DNA of 64,000 nucleotides from Rhodopirellula sp. (GTDB lineage: Bacteria > Planctomycetota > Planctomycetia > Pirellulales > Thermoguttaceae): the NCBI GenBank assembly GCA_012728855.1, contig JAAYEH010000454.1:1-64000 (forward strand), in the 5' to 3' direction. The notes under the pieces were generated by a model that was not told where the DNA came from, did no database searches, and saw only the letters and a list, made by a program, of their open reading frames with translations. Shown in pieces: positions 43,696 through 53,025 of this stretch. The position numbers and the translations under genes were made by a program. Numbering within the stretch: the stretch's first letter is position 1; each line of letters begins with the position of its first letter.

Positions 43696-43944
43696 TTATC
43701 CCGGAAAGGGTTCTCCCAGCTCCGTCTCTTCCAACAGTGTGCCCAGGACGGTGATCAGACGGGACTTCAGATTGCCGTGCGTGTAGAGATCGTCCGGCGA
43801 CATATCGACCTCGATGCGGCCTGCGATATTGTCGACGCGAGCCTTCTCGGGGCAATCATCCGACGTGGCCCACGCACGGAACTTGCCGAGACTATGGACG
43901 AAAGGAATCTCGATCTGTTCTTGGAAGCAGATGCTTGTTGCCAT
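43696..43944 (-). pseudogene. Truncated Uma2-family protein
   Basis: This 82-aa ORF matches the N-terminal part of Uma2 (DUF820) putative restriction-endonuclease-fold proteins: FRAWATSDDCPEKARVDNIAGRIEVD and DMSPDDLYTHGNLKSRL. The catalytic C-terminal half (about 100 residues) is missing, so it cannot be an active nuclease. It sits just upstream of the catalase pseudogene. Uma2 families are expanded in planctomycetes. Confidence 0.7.
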
Positions 43945-44280
43945 GATGCCACCCCGTCGTTACGATCACCAGAGGGGGCAAAGGAAATAATACCTTGTAC
44001 AGCCCTCAGCAACGCCTCGCACGCAGTGTGAATTTGGGAATGAGCCGCTCTGTGCGGACTCACCGCCATTATAACGCCGGGGACCGCGCGAACAAGACGG
44101 AACGGGGCGGACCCTCGGAGCGGGCGTACGAGGGCGGCTGCGGAAGAGCCCCAAGCCAAGGAGCCTCTCGCCGAGTTCTTGTCTTTCCCGGCATACCTAC
44201 CGGATCCGCCTTGTTCTTGGGCGGATCAACTCGATGACCCGCTGAAAAGCACTGTCATGTGGGAATTGGCAAATTGAGGT
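43945..44280. other. Intergenic stretch within the decayed zone
   Basis: No gene, tRNA or repeat was recognised. It separates the Uma2 fragment from the terminase fragment. Confidence 0.5.
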
Positions 44281-44592
44281 TCATCCGGCGGACTCGGCGG
44301 CGAGACGGACGGCCATCTCGAGGGCATCGGGGCCGTCGTCGTGGTCGGCGACGGGGAACTGTTGGAGCTGGTGGACCAAGAGTCGCGTGGAGGGGCAGTC
44401 AGCCTTCATGCGGATGCGACGTGCGGAGAGGTAGGGGCCGACGCGGCGCATGCGGACGAGCTTGTTGGCGTCGTTGCGAATCAAGGAGGTGGGCACGCCC
44501 AAGATGCCACGGCGCTGGAATTCCGCGGCGAATTCGGCGCCGAGAAGCTCCTGAAAACCAAGAACAAGATCGACGACCGATTCGGAGCACAT
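44281..44592 (-). pseudogene. C-terminal fragment of a phage terminase large subunit
   Basis: This 103-aa ORF ends with the C-terminal signature of terminase nuclease domains: FPVADHDDGPDALEMAVRLA, with paired Asp residues for metal binding, preceded by KLVRMRRVGPYLSARRIR. The N-terminal ATPase and most of the nuclease domain are absent. Its 5' end stops exactly where the 3' half of a tRNA-Met begins (44593). It is read as a prophage relic integrated at a tRNA gene. Confidence 0.65.
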
Positions 44593-44636
44593 GGCTCATA
44601 ACCCGGGGGTTGAGGGTTCGAGTCCCTCCGGCCCAA
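44593..44636 (+). tRNA. 3' half of tRNA-Met (CAT), positions about 30 to 73
   Basis: The sequence reads GG, anticodon loop CTCATAA (anticodon CAT at 44597-44599), stem CCCGG, variable GGGTT, T-arm GAGGG-TTCGAGT-CCCTC, acceptor CGGCCCA and discriminator A. The 5' half expected upstream is replaced by terminase-like sequence. The matching 5' half lies 13 bp downstream at 44650-44678. It could be a phage attachment site or a split relic. Confidence 0.8.
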
Positions 44637-44649
44637 TTCATGTTCTCAC

Positions 44650-44678
44650 AGGGCCGTAGCTCAACAGGCAGAGCACCG
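44650..44678 (+). tRNA. 5' half of tRNA-Met, positions 1 to about 29
   Basis: The sequence reads acceptor AGGGCCG, TA, D-arm GCTC-AACAGGCA-GAGC, A, then CCG of the anticodon stem. The rest of the tRNA is absent downstream. Joined to the half at 44593-44636 it gives a full cloverleaf with a perfect CCGGG/CCCGG anticodon stem and only an A1-A72 mismatch. Confidence 0.75.
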
Positions 44679-44843
44679 CAAAGTCTCTGAGTCACCACTT
44701 CGTCGATCTTCACTGAAAACATCCCGACTGCCTGCCGGAGTACATCGGGTCTGTTGCCGAAAGGCGTGCAGCTTCGAGCCCTGCCGCCACCCTGCGTGTC
44801 GTGGCGGAAGTTGAGGCGATCGAGTTGTGGGCTCTCGGAAAGG

Positions 44844-44874
44844 CACCCCTGGTCCGCTCTTTGGACCAGGGGTG
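44844..44874 (+). terminator. Strong hairpin, possible terminator
   Basis: A perfect 12-bp stem CACCCCTGGTCC / GGACCAGGGGTG with a 7-nt loop is followed by ATTT. It lies downstream of the tRNA halves and could once have ended the tRNA transcript. Confidence 0.5.
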
Positions 44875-44993
44875 ATTTCGTCGGCGCCAGTCTGGCCGGC
44901 TCACTGCTTTGGTCGGTGTGACCGAGGCCGGTTCTCCATGTGAACGTTCGTGACTCAGGACGGTTACCCAGCCAGAAGGAGACCGTTGGCACG

Positions 44994-45680
44994 TCAAAAC
45001 GGTACATTCAACGCTTCGCACAGAAAACGCATGAACGGCCGGCTGGCCGTAAACGACTCCGCCACCCGGTCCGAGAAGTCTTCCTCCAAGACGTCCGCCT
45101 CCATCAGCGCGCGCAGCCCCAGGAAATCCGTCCGCCGGAGATCCTCGATCAGCGGATGATCCGCCGGGAATCCCCGGGGCGCGGATTTCAGGCTGCCGCC
45201 CTCCAACTCGAAGACGCTGCGAAACTTCCGGTCGTTACTTGCCCGCCGCCAGCGATCCGGACGTTCGACAATCGCCTGGCGGATCTGCGTGAGCGAGGCC
45301 ATGTCCGGACGCCAGATTCCGACGGCCAGGAAGCACTCCTCCGACGCGATGTGGACGTAAAAACCCGGGGCATGCACGTCCCGGCCGAACTCGTGGCGAA
45401 ACTGGATGCCGACGTTTGTCTTGTACGGGCTGGCGCCCTTGGCGAAGCGGGTATCGCGGTAAACCCGCATCAGCGAGCCGCCGACGCGCCGGTCGCCGGC
45501 CACGAAGTAGGCTGAGATCTTCTTCAGCCGGGGCTGGAACGCCCGTATGAACGCCAGGCTCGGCTCCAGCACCTCGGCTTCGTAGCGCCCCTTATTCTCC
45601 TGGAACCACGCTCGGTGGTTGTGATCCGCCAATTCCTCCAGGAATTGAAAGATCGTCGGCTCGAATCGTCGAAACTCCAT
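44994..45680 (-). CDS. DUF2461 (TIGR02453) family protein
   Basis: This 228-aa protein is of the DUF2461 family: FLEELADHNHRAWFQENKGRYE near the N-terminus, FRIYRDTRFAKGASPYKTN-like VYRDTRFAKGASPYKTN in the middle, and GFYVHIASEECFLAVGIW. The function is unknown; the family is widespread and cytoplasmic. The start ATG 45680 follows directly on a fragment of a ceramidase-like gene, so its promoter may be borrowed or altered. Confidence 0.88.
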   Translation of the reverse strand: MEFRRFEPTIFQFLEELADHNHRAWFQENKGRYEAEVLEPSLAFIRAFQPRLKKISAYFVAGDRRVGGSLMRVYRDTRFAKGASPYKTNVGIQFRHEFGRDVHAPGFYVHIASEECFLAVGIWRPDMASLTQIRQAIVERPDRWRRASNDRKFRSVFELEGGSLKSAPRGFPADHPLIEDLRRTDFLGLRALMEADVLEEDFSDRVAESFTASRPFMRFLCEALNVPF

Positions 45681-45684
45681 GGTG

Positions 45685-45870
45685 TCTCACAATCAGGGAA
45701 CCGGAGCCGGTTCGCACGGCTTCGATCCCGGCTGCGTAGGCGGGCGCTTCGTAGCCCCCTTCGGCCAGAACTCGTTCGCTGCGGATATAGCCGAAATAGC
45801 CGCTCGAATAACCGGCGACCCAGACGATGGCCGGCGGACGACCCAACTCGCCTTTCAGTCGCAGCGAACT
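45685..45870 (-). pseudogene. 3' fragment of a ceramidase-like gene
   Basis: About 60 codons read as the C-terminal end of a neutral/alkaline ceramidase-like protein: AIVWVAGYSSGYFGYIRSE and AEGGYEAPAYAAGIEAV. The same segment in the intact neighbour (45872-47239) reads VAVAAYGDLATGYICTE and SEGGYEPSASRVAP. It begins right after the stop of that gene and runs into the DUF2461 start. It is a remnant of a second, diverged tandem copy. Confidence 0.75.
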
Positions 45871-45871
45871 C

Positions 45872-47239
45872 CTATTCCACTTCCAGCAACTTGCGGATTG
45901 CCCCCTTGAGGACGGCCTCGGATTTCGGCGCGACGCGTGACGCACTCGGTTCGTAGCCTCCCTCGGAGAATGCCTGCTCGGTGCAGATGTAGCCGGTTGC
46001 CAAATCGCCGTACGCGGCCACGGCCACGAAGCGGTCCGGTTTCTGTTTCTGCGTGAACAGTTGGAACTCGATCATGCTTTCGCCAGGCAGATGCATTACA
46101 TCGACCGGTCCCATACGCAGGAGACTCAATTGAAGAGGTTGACTCATCCACTCGGCCAGGGCCATGCGCCGCGCCGCCTGTTGACGCTCCTTGCCGGGCT
46201 TTGTGGCATCTTCCCTCACGGCTCGGTTCTTGGCCGAATCATAGTCGGCTTCATCCTTCAGTTGCAGCACCAGGGGCAGAGTCCGCCAGACGATGCGATC
46301 GACCGGCGCCATCCGGGTCGCGGCGACCGACGCCTCCATGGCCGCGTAAAGCCGGTCGGTCAGTTCCTCGCGGGCTTGCGGCTTGCCGTCATTGTACTTG
46401 CCCATGGTCACGTCGCCGGAACAGCCGGTGAAGTAGATCTGGAACACCTGCTCCTTCTCTTCGAGCCGTTCGCGGGCGAAGCCCGGAACATCGTAGCAGA
46501 CGCGAGGATCTCCATAGAAGCTCTGGGGGTGTGTGGCGTAGTAGTGAATGCGGACCAACGGTTTATCGCCGTGGGCAAACGTGATCGTCTTGAGCATGGG
46601 ATCGATGCGCCCTTCCGGCTTCGCCCGCAAATCGGGATCCGCACAAGCGCTCCAGCGAGTGCGGATCGTTCCGGCGTCGGTGAGAATCCGCCGCGCCGAG
46701 GCGACGCGATCGACTTTGGCCTGGCCGGTGCCGATCGAGTTGAACGTCTGGAATTGTCCGAGTGACTTCTTCACCGCATCGCCCAGCCGTTGTGCGATGT
46801 GATGAATCACCGCCGGTTCGAGGTTCTCGGGCGGGCTGCCGGTCTCGTCTTCCAGTTCCAAGGCACCCATCGGGACGTAGGGCGCCGTGTGTTGGTGAAC
46901 GGTGTGGACCGTCACGTGCGACACATCGGTCGCCGCCGCCTCCGCGATCTTGTCCCGAAAGAGGCGATGCGCGGGTCCGCAAAGACCACACCAGTCGATC
47001 GCACAGAGAACAACGCGCTGCCGGCCGTCATCCAACACGATCCCCTTGGCCAACAGCGGCGTTTCCACGGTTTCCAGCGGTTTACCGCTGGGATAGGTTG
47101 GCGATCCCAAGGGCGGGGTGAGATCCGTACGAAAAGTCGCCACCCGCAACTGGCCGTCCTCTCCGGACACGATGGCGGGAGACAGGTGACATTCAATGGC
47201 AACCACCCACAAGCAGCTACAGAAGATGAAATGTCGCAC
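45872..47239 (-). CDS. Secreted neutral/alkaline ceramidase-like protein
   Basis: This 455-aa exported protein has the neutral/alkaline non-lysosomal ceramidase N-terminal fold. It has a signal peptide (about 1-25), the core opening RVATFRTDLTPPLGSP, the metal-type motif VHTVHQHTAPY (about residue 110), HYYATHPQSFYG and TGCSGDVTMGKYND. Planctomycetes have many such proteins and most are not proven ceramidases. The GTG start at 47239 has AAAAGGAG upstream. A fragment of a second copy follows its stop. Confidence 0.82.
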   Translation of the reverse strand: MRHFIFCSCLWVVAIECHLSPAIVSGEDGQLRVATFRTDLTPPLGSPTYPSGKPLETVETPLLAKGIVLDDGRQRVVLCAIDWCGLCGPAHRLFRDKIAEAAATDVSHVTVHTVHQHTAPYVPMGALELEDETGSPPENLEPAVIHHIAQRLGDAVKKSLGQFQTFNSIGTGQAKVDRVASARRILTDAGTIRTRWSACADPDLRAKPEGRIDPMLKTITFAHGDKPLVRIHYYATHPQSFYGDPRVCYDVPGFARERLEEKEQVFQIYFTGCSGDVTMGKYNDGKPQAREELTDRLYAAMEASVAATRMAPVDRIVWRTLPLVLQLKDEADYDSAKNRAVREDATKPGKERQQAARRMALAEWMSQPLQLSLLRMGPVDVMHLPGESMIEFQLFTQKQKPDRFVAVAAYGDLATGYICTEQAFSEGGYEPSASRVAPKSEAVLKGAIRKLLEVE

Positions 47240-47409
47240 GAGAGGCTCCTTTTCGCAAGTATTTACAAGGCAAGTTGGATCAGGTTCTCTGTTGCATCGT
47301 GTGGTTTACCGTAGTTCAGTAGTATAGACATCGACATCGGCAGCGTGCAACGCCGTGCCGAGGGCCCGCAATCAGGATGTGAAGAGGGCGAATGTCTGTT
47401 TCATGCTTG

Positions 47410-47509
47410 GAGCCTATCCCAAAACCGTCGGGCACTGGCTCGTTTTGCCGAGTCTTCAGAGCAAAATGTGCCTGTCCACTTCTCCGCGCGAGGTTTTGGG
47501 ATAGGCTCT
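47410..47509. mobile_element. Family A element A6, MITE-like
   Basis: This 100-bp element has ends AGCCTATCCCAAAACC / GGTTTTGGGATAGGCTC and the core GGGCACTGGCTCGTTTTGC facing GCAAAATGTGCCTGTCCAC. It is flanked by TTGG on both sides (47406-47409 and 47510-47513), a 4-bp target duplication like the one around A4. It lies between the ceramidase-like and hydrolase genes. Confidence 0.88.
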
Positions 47510-47528
47510 TGGTTCCACAGCGAGCACC

Positions 47529-48887
47529 TCACGGCACGGCTTCCGCACTCGGTCTGGACTTCGAGCCCACGGTGTTAACGGCTATCACGCGGTACGTGTG
47601 CTTCGTGCCAGGCTCCGCTTGTGTGTCGGTGAAGCGCAAAGGCACCAGCGGCTGCGTGGGGGTGTCGCTATACTGCAGGTTCTGGAAGACCGGTCGCCCG
47701 AAGGCGTTCCCGGCCTGTTCGGGAACGTTTCCGAGGAACTGGCCGTCGCGCTCGATGATGAAGCCGGCCAGGCCGCTTTCGAGATCGGCCTCGGCCTCCC
47801 AGCTTAGTTCGTTGCCGCTCACGCGCAGGTTTGTCGGCGCGGGCGGCGGCGTGGGATCAGATACCGCCGTGTCTTGGACGTACTGCATCCACACGCGCGC
47901 GATCGATTCGCTCGGCAGCCAGGCCGCCGTCAGAGGATCACCGGCGTACTTCGCGGCGGGGACGGCTTCAAAGCCGGTTGGATCGGCCAGCCAGGCAGCG
48001 TCGTTCGGCATGTCGTTGAGTGGAACGGTGCCGGCAGCCGGCAAGCGGGCACACAGGCACGCATTGAGCCACGGGATGGCGAAATAGCGCTGATTGCCAC
48101 ACTCGTGGCTGGTGAGCGGATCGATGGCCACGCTGATGAGGCCGCCCTTGGAACGTAACTCGCTGAAGAAGGCTTCATTCGCCGGCCACACGCCCGCGAA
48201 ACGACCGCCTTTTACCGTAACCCCTTCTTTCGTGCCCAGATTGCACATCACCGGCACCTTCAGCGCGGCGTCTCGCACGGTGTGAGTCTTGATCGCGGGA
48301 CGTTCCGGATTCGGTTTCAGCAGCGGCACGCCGGAACGGAGCCACGCGGCGGCGACGCGTTCCGGATGCAAAAGCACCATGCCGCCGGCCCAATGGCCGC
48401 CGCCGCTGTGTCCCCACAGGGCCCACGGCACCGTGGCCAACTCCGGATGGCCGGATTGTGCGCCCAGATCGACCAGGCACTTCTGAAATGCGGCGCCGGA
48501 ACCGTTGCGCGGGTCGCACCACATCTGGCAGTCGGCCTTCTCCGGTTGCTCGTAAGCCGGAGCCAGCAGGGCGCAGTCATGCTTCTTGGCCAGCGCCTGC
48601 CAGTGCAGATCGTACGCGCCGGTCAGGCCCGACCTGCATGATCCCTCGCCGCAGCCGTGCTGATGCACGATCACTCCGCGCAGCGACTTCACGTCCTGGG
48701 GAATCCAAATCGTGTAGCTGACCGGATAGATCAGTCCGCCCGGTTGCGCCGATGCCTCGTAACGCACCCGGTAGTACGGCGGCTCGGCCGGCGGAAAGAC
48801 GTCATACGGCGGCTGCTGAGCCGACGCGGTCGCGGACAGCGCGACCAGTATAACCGCAATGCGACACACGGCAGATGTGGGTTTCAC
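47529..48887 (-). CDS. Secreted alpha/beta hydrolase with C-terminal fibronectin type III domain
   Basis: This 452-aa exported hydrolase has a signal peptide (to about residue 24), an alpha/beta-hydrolase core with oxyanion-region [10 protein letters not shown] and nucleophile elbow [10 protein letters not shown] (Ser of GHSGG), and a C-terminal Fn3-like domain ([20 protein letters not shown] to the end). It is probably an esterase acting on polysaccharide or lipid esters. The start is GTG 48887 because GGAGGAA lies 8 bp upstream; a longer reading to 48938 enters sulfatase-fragment sequence. Confidence 0.83.
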   Translation of the reverse strand: MKPTSAVCRIAVILVALSATASAQQPPYDVFPPAEPPYYRVRYEASAQPGGLIYPVSYTIWIPQDVKSLRGVIVHQHGCGEGSCRSGLTGAYDLHWQALAKKHDCALLAPAYEQPEKADCQMWCDPRNGSGAAFQKCLVDLGAQSGHPELATVPWALWGHSGGGHWAGGMVLLHPERVAAAWLRSGVPLLKPNPERPAIKTHTVRDAALKVPVMCNLGTKEGVTVKGGRFAGVWPANEAFFSELRSKGGLISVAIDPLTSHECGNQRYFAIPWLNACLCARLPAAGTVPLNDMPNDAAWLADPTGFEAVPAAKYAGDPLTAAWLPSESIARVWMQYVQDTAVSDPTPPPAPTNLRVSGNELSWEAEADLESGLAGFIIERDGQFLGNVPEQAGNAFGRPVFQNLQYSDTPTQPLVPLRFTDTQAEPGTKHTYRVIAVNTVGSKSRPSAEAVP

Positions 48888-49665
48888 GATCGGATTCCTC
48901 CAGGTCTTGTTTGTGATGGTTATCGCCGCAGAAGACAATCAGCGTGCTGTCGATAAATCCGCGATTCTTGAGCACGTCGAGCACGTCCGCCACGGTGCGG
49001 TCCAGGTGGTTCAGCGTATCCAAATGCCTTTTCCACTTCCACCGCGGGGCGTGATTTTCGGGTAGTCGGGGTTGAGTCTCTGCTGGATGACGCGGACGAC
49101 TTGTTCGATGGGCAGGTCGGTTTGCGTTCGGCATCCACGATCACGAAAGCACCGGCGTTCTTGTCCAGCAATCCTGCCGAGGTTCTGCCATGCTCGTTCT
49201 ACACTGTCAGGCTGTGCGACTTTCTAGACTGAGGTGACCGGGTGGTGAGGGACTGGTGATTTTGGAAAATCGGCATCCTTGTCGCCTTCCTCCACTCCTT
49301 ACCGGCTTTTGCAGCCGACCTCGTCTGCGAAACCGACTTCGACGGTCCCGCCACCCTTAAAGGCGGGCGAGGAATCGCTTCGGCAGTCGTTCGGAAGTGC
49401 TGATACCGTAGGTGGAAACCTTCCAGGCACCGCCCGGCGAGCATGGCCGCGGTTGACCTCCGCCCGGCAGCGCCCCGTTTGCGATGGCGCTGCATAGCCC
49501 TCCGATTGGCTCCTCCGCCTGCCCAAAGCCGATGGGACACCGAAATCACTCCATCGACCGAAATGAGTTCCTGGCCTCCGATTTTGTCCGCAAAGGGAAG
49601 CTATATATAGACGAGGGGCAATGCTGTACGGCCAAGAAGGCGTCTGTTTTTGGAGGTACGAGTTC
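48888..49665. other. Debris region between the hydrolase and chemoreceptor genes
   Basis: Minus-strand protein-like pieces occur in different frames: a sulfatase-like piece at about 48910-49020, and LPIEQVVRVIQQRLNPDYP with KNAGAFVIVDAERKP at about 49050-49170. The rest, to the chemoreceptor ribosome site, shows no gene. A 20-bp segment at 49261-49280 recurs at 52700-52719 with one mismatch. Confidence 0.5.
48910..49020 (-). pseudogene. Sulfatase fragment
   Basis: About 37 codons read TLNHLDRTVADVLDVLKNRG and [13 protein letters not shown], the helix and strand preceding the DNG motif of sulfatases. The flanking parts are in other frames or missing. It overlaps the leader region of the hydrolase gene. 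Confidence 0.6.
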
Positions 49666-52143
49666 ATGTTGAAGCGGTTTCGCAGTTTGGGACTGAAGGC
49701 CAAAATCCTGGCAACTCTGGTGGTCGTGGGCGGTATATGTAGTGCGGTTTACTCCACCTATATCCATCAGCGCGCAGTCGATAATGCGATGAGAAAGGCG
49801 CGTGCGGATGCGGAAAACCTGCTGGAGCGGTCGACGCAGATGTTCCTCGTTTCCACGAAGAAGTTTCACGACGACTTCCAGAAAACCAAGGACGATCCCA
49901 TCAAGCGGAAGCAGGTTCTCGACGACTGGAACCGCACCATCTTCGCCGTCGACGATGCCGTGATCACGGACCACGGGCCAGCCAAGCCGCGAGTCAAGCT
50001 CACCGGCGATTCCGACGTTTACGGCTATCCGCCGCTGGGCACGGCAACCGTCCTGGAAACGCCGTTCGAGCACGACGCCGCGCGGCGGATCGCCGCTGGT
50101 GAAGCCCGCGTGGAAGCAATCGATACCCACCTGCGGGTCGCAGTGCCTCTGCCGAGCCAGGCTCACGTTGGCTGTGCCGAGTGCCATTTCGCCACGGTGG
50201 ACGGCTTCGACTCCGACATGACCCGCAACGTGGTCTTAGGCTCTCTCAACGCTTACGTGCCGCTTGCTGTGCCGTTGGCCGAGGCAAAAAGAGAGGCGAG
50301 GAATTCGATCCTCTTTCTCACGGTGATCGTCGCGGGAATGATCGGCATCGTCTACTTTTTCGTCAGCCGATCGGTGCTGCGGCCGATATATCACTGCATG
50401 ACAAGTGTGATGGCCCTGGCTCGCCGTGACTTCAGCAAGAAGTGCAAAGTCACCGGCAACGACGAACTGGGCCGCATGGCGGCGGCCATCAACGATTCCA
50501 TCGACACAACGAAAGCGGCGTTCGACGAAGTGGGAGACAAGGTCTTCTACTATGAGAGCATTCTCGACGCAATTCCCCATCCGATATCCGTGACGGACAA
50601 CGACATGAACTGGACGTTCCTCAACAAGGCGGTTGAGAATCTTGCCAAGGTAAATCGCGAAGAGATGCTCGGAAAGCACTGCAGTGCCTGGAACGCAGAT
50701 ATTTGCGGAACCGAGAAATGCGGCGTCGCGATGTGCAAGAAGGCGAGAGGTAAGGCGCGGTCCAATTTCACCCAACCGCAATTTCCCGGCAAGGAATTCA
50801 TCGTCGACGCCGCTGAAATGCACGATCGCTCCGGCAAGAAGATCGGCCATATCGAGGTGATCCAAGACATCACCGCGACCGAACAGGTTCGCAAGTATCA
50901 GTCCAGTGAGGTGGATCGTATCGCCAGGAACCTGAACGAACTCGCCGCCGGCAACATGAACGTGGAAACCGAGATCGCCGAGGCGAACCAGTACACCGGG
51001 GAGACTCGCGAGTACTTCCTGAAGATCGGCCAGGCGATGGAGAAAACCGTCGCGGCCGTGCGGCGCCTCGCTAACGACGCGAACACGTTGGCCGAGGCCG
51101 CGCGAGCGGGAAATCTCGAGATGCGGGCCGATGCCACGGCCCACCAGGGCGAATACCGGCGAGTGGTGGAGGGAATCAATCAGATGGTCGAGGCGGTCGC
51201 CACGCCGCTGCGGGCGGCGGGCGACGTGCTCGAAATCATGGCCCGAAAGGACTTCAGCCACACCGTCGAGGGCCGGTACTCCGGCGAATTCGAGAGGCTG
51301 AAACAGAGCGTAAATGCCGTCGTGGAAAACGTCCGCGGCGCCATCCAGGAAATGACCGAGAGCGCCGTGCAGTTTGCCGAAGGCTCCCGGGTTATCGCCG
51401 AAAGCTCGCAATCCCTGGCTCAAGGATCGCAGTCTCAGAGCGCGAGCGTGGAGGAGATGACCGCCTCGATCGAGGAGCTTACCCGCTCGGTCGAATCGGT
51501 CCAACAAAGTGCGAACGAAGCCAATCACGTTGCCCAGGAGGCCAACTCTCTCGGAGAACAGGGAGGCAGCGCGATTCAGAAATCGATCGAATCGATGGAA
51601 CAGATCCGTAGCAGCTCGCAGCAGATCAGCGAGATCATCCAGGTGATCTCCGAGATCGCCAGCCAGACCAACCTGCTGGCGCTGAATGCCGCGATCGAAG
51701 CGGCTCGGGCGGGTGAGCACGGCATGGGGTTCGCCGTGGTTGCCGACGAAGTTCGGAAGCTTGCCGAGCGATCGAATCAGGCGGCACGGGAGATCTCCAC
51801 TCTCATCAAGGAGTCGACGCAACGTGTCGAAGAGGGGGCCCGGTTGAGCAACCAGACCGGCGAATCGCTCAAGCAGATTATCGCGGCCGCCGAAGCGACT
51901 GCCGCCAGGATTACCGACATCGCGGCCGCCACCGTCCAGCAGGCCTCCAACGCCCACGAAGTGTCCCGGGCGATCCAGATTGTTGCCCGGGTAACAGAGC
52001 AGACCGCGGCGGGCAGCGAAGAAATGGCCTCCAGCAGCGAGGAGTTGGGCGCGCAGGCCACTTCGCTTCGCAATCTTGTCGGACAGTTCATCACAGTGGG
52101 GGCCTCAGGGAATGGCGGCCGATCGAAGGATCTCCGCGGATAG
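49666..52143 (+). CDS. Methyl-accepting chemotaxis protein with predicted heme-c sensor and Cys-rich PAS domain
   Basis: This 825-aa chemoreceptor has TM1 (about 11-30), a periplasmic sensor (about 31-212) containing the heme-c motif C170-A-E-C173-H174, TM2 (about 214-235), HAMP, a PAS domain (about 300-420) with a cysteine cluster ([19 protein letters not shown], about 339-358), then two or three further HAMP-like units (420-590) and a full MCP signalling hairpin with [20 protein letters not shown]. The sensor type resembles the Tll0287/DUF3365 group, expected to sense redox state, O2 or NO. The start at 49666 has TTGGAGG. No CheA/W/R pentapeptide tail or che genes are nearby. Confidence 0.9.
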   Translation: MLKRFRSLGLKAKILATLVVVGGICSAVYSTYIHQRAVDNAMRKARADAENLLERSTQMFLVSTKKFHDDFQKTKDDPIKRKQVLDDWNRTIFAVDDAVITDHGPAKPRVKLTGDSDVYGYPPLGTATVLETPFEHDAARRIAAGEARVEAIDTHLRVAVPLPSQAHVGCAECHFATVDGFDSDMTRNVVLGSLNAYVPLAVPLAEAKREARNSILFLTVIVAGMIGIVYFFVSRSVLRPIYHCMTSVMALARRDFSKKCKVTGNDELGRMAAAINDSIDTTKAAFDEVGDKVFYYESILDAIPHPISVTDNDMNWTFLNKAVENLAKVNREEMLGKHCSAWNADICGTEKCGVAMCKKARGKARSNFTQPQFPGKEFIVDAAEMHDRSGKKIGHIEVIQDITATEQVRKYQSSEVDRIARNLNELAAGNMNVETEIAEANQYTGETREYFLKIGQAMEKTVAAVRRLANDANTLAEAARAGNLEMRADATAHQGEYRRVVEGINQMVEAVATPLRAAGDVLEIMARKDFSHTVEGRYSGEFERLKQSVNAVVENVRGAIQEMTESAVQFAEGSRVIAESSQSLAQGSQSQSASVEEMTASIEELTRSVESVQQSANEANHVAQEANSLGEQGGSAIQKSIESMEQIRSSSQQISEIIQVISEIASQTNLLALNAAIEAARAGEHGMGFAVVADEVRKLAERSNQAAREISTLIKESTQRVEEGARLSNQTGESLKQIIAAAEATAARITDIAAATVQQASNAHEVSRAIQIVARVTEQTAAGSEEMASSSEELGAQATSLRNLVGQFITVGASGNGGRSKDLRG

Positions 52144-53025
52144 TGTCATCGGCCGAAGTAGGTCGATTCGGGGCTGCCGCACTACGCGACCCAACGTGAG
52201 AATCGTCGGCAGCAATCGTTCTTCGATACTCAAGCGGCAAGTATGGCGTCCCAGGAGAGAGGGCCGGCACGCAAGCCCTCTCTCCTGGTCGATGACCAAA
52301 AACCCGGAAAAGCCGGCTTGGCGAAAAACTTCCTCGCCCCCCTCCCTGCCGACCTTCTCCTCATCCCCTGGCCCGAGAACCTGCTTGACATAGCGCGCCG
52401 CATCGACCATGCTCAGGCAAAACTAGTGGACACACGATCACGTCTGTCCCCGGGGCCGTATCCCGCCGCGTTGGCTCACCTGCTCCGAAGCTCATTGGCA
52501 ATTTGGTAACCGTTCAGTTCCGTCCCTTAAGGCAAACTCCAGCACGGAGATTGCGGCTCGCGGTTCGGAGCCACCAGCACGAGATGCTTTCAACCTCGGT
52601 CTTCGAAATTCCCTGCTCCGTGCCCCCTGCTCCTCCCCCAGAAGCGCGTGGCCACCATATCCCCTCGGATTTAAGAAATCGCCAACTTGGTGGCCACACT
52701 TTGGAAAATCGGCATTCTTGACCGCCACATTCTGCAATTCGTAAGCGTCGGGGGAGAACATTGTGATCGTGGAGGCTCTGGGAGGCGTGCAGGCAAGAGG
52801 CGGTCGCGTTGCGGCACGCGGCGGTCTATAATTCCGGCATGGTTTGGAGACTATGTCGACAACTTTCCCGCGCCGCGCAGGTTCGGCTCGTTTCACCGCA
52901 ACGGCCCGCGCGCCACTTGCCGCGGCAGGCTTCGCTGCGGACTCCCGCGCAGGCCGTTGGCCGTTGGGGTGAAACGCGTGAAGTTGCGGCCGATCGCCGC
53001 ATTAGAGCAACCAGGAGGCAACGCG
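52144..53025. other. Long intergenic stretch
   Basis: This 882-bp stretch has no convincing gene. It holds a perfect 14-bp hairpin (52251-52288), a 20-bp near-repeat of 49261-49280 at 52700-52719, and a TATAAT at 52827-52832 without a clear -35. The AGGAGG ribosome site of yjbQ is at its right end. The minus-strand ORF across 52105-52410 is not recognisable. Confidence 0.55.
52251..52288. terminator. Perfect hairpin downstream of the chemoreceptor gene
   Basis: The stem CCAGGAGAGAGGGC / GCCCTCTCTCCTGG (14 bp, no mismatch) has a 10-nt loop. It lies 108 bp after the chemoreceptor stop. There is no T-tract, so it may be a terminator or a stabilising 3' end. Confidence 0.45.

Noticed and set aside
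44779-44806. Possible third tRNA 3' end (GCAGC-TTCGAGC-CCTGC followed by CGCCACC)
   Set aside because: The T-stem has a mismatch next to the loop, and no matching 5' acceptor or anticodon arm lies upstream.
52105-52410. Minus-strand ORF of 101 codons after the chemoreceptor gene
   Set aside because: It overlaps the chemoreceptor end, contains the perfect hairpin 52251-52288 and matches no family I know.
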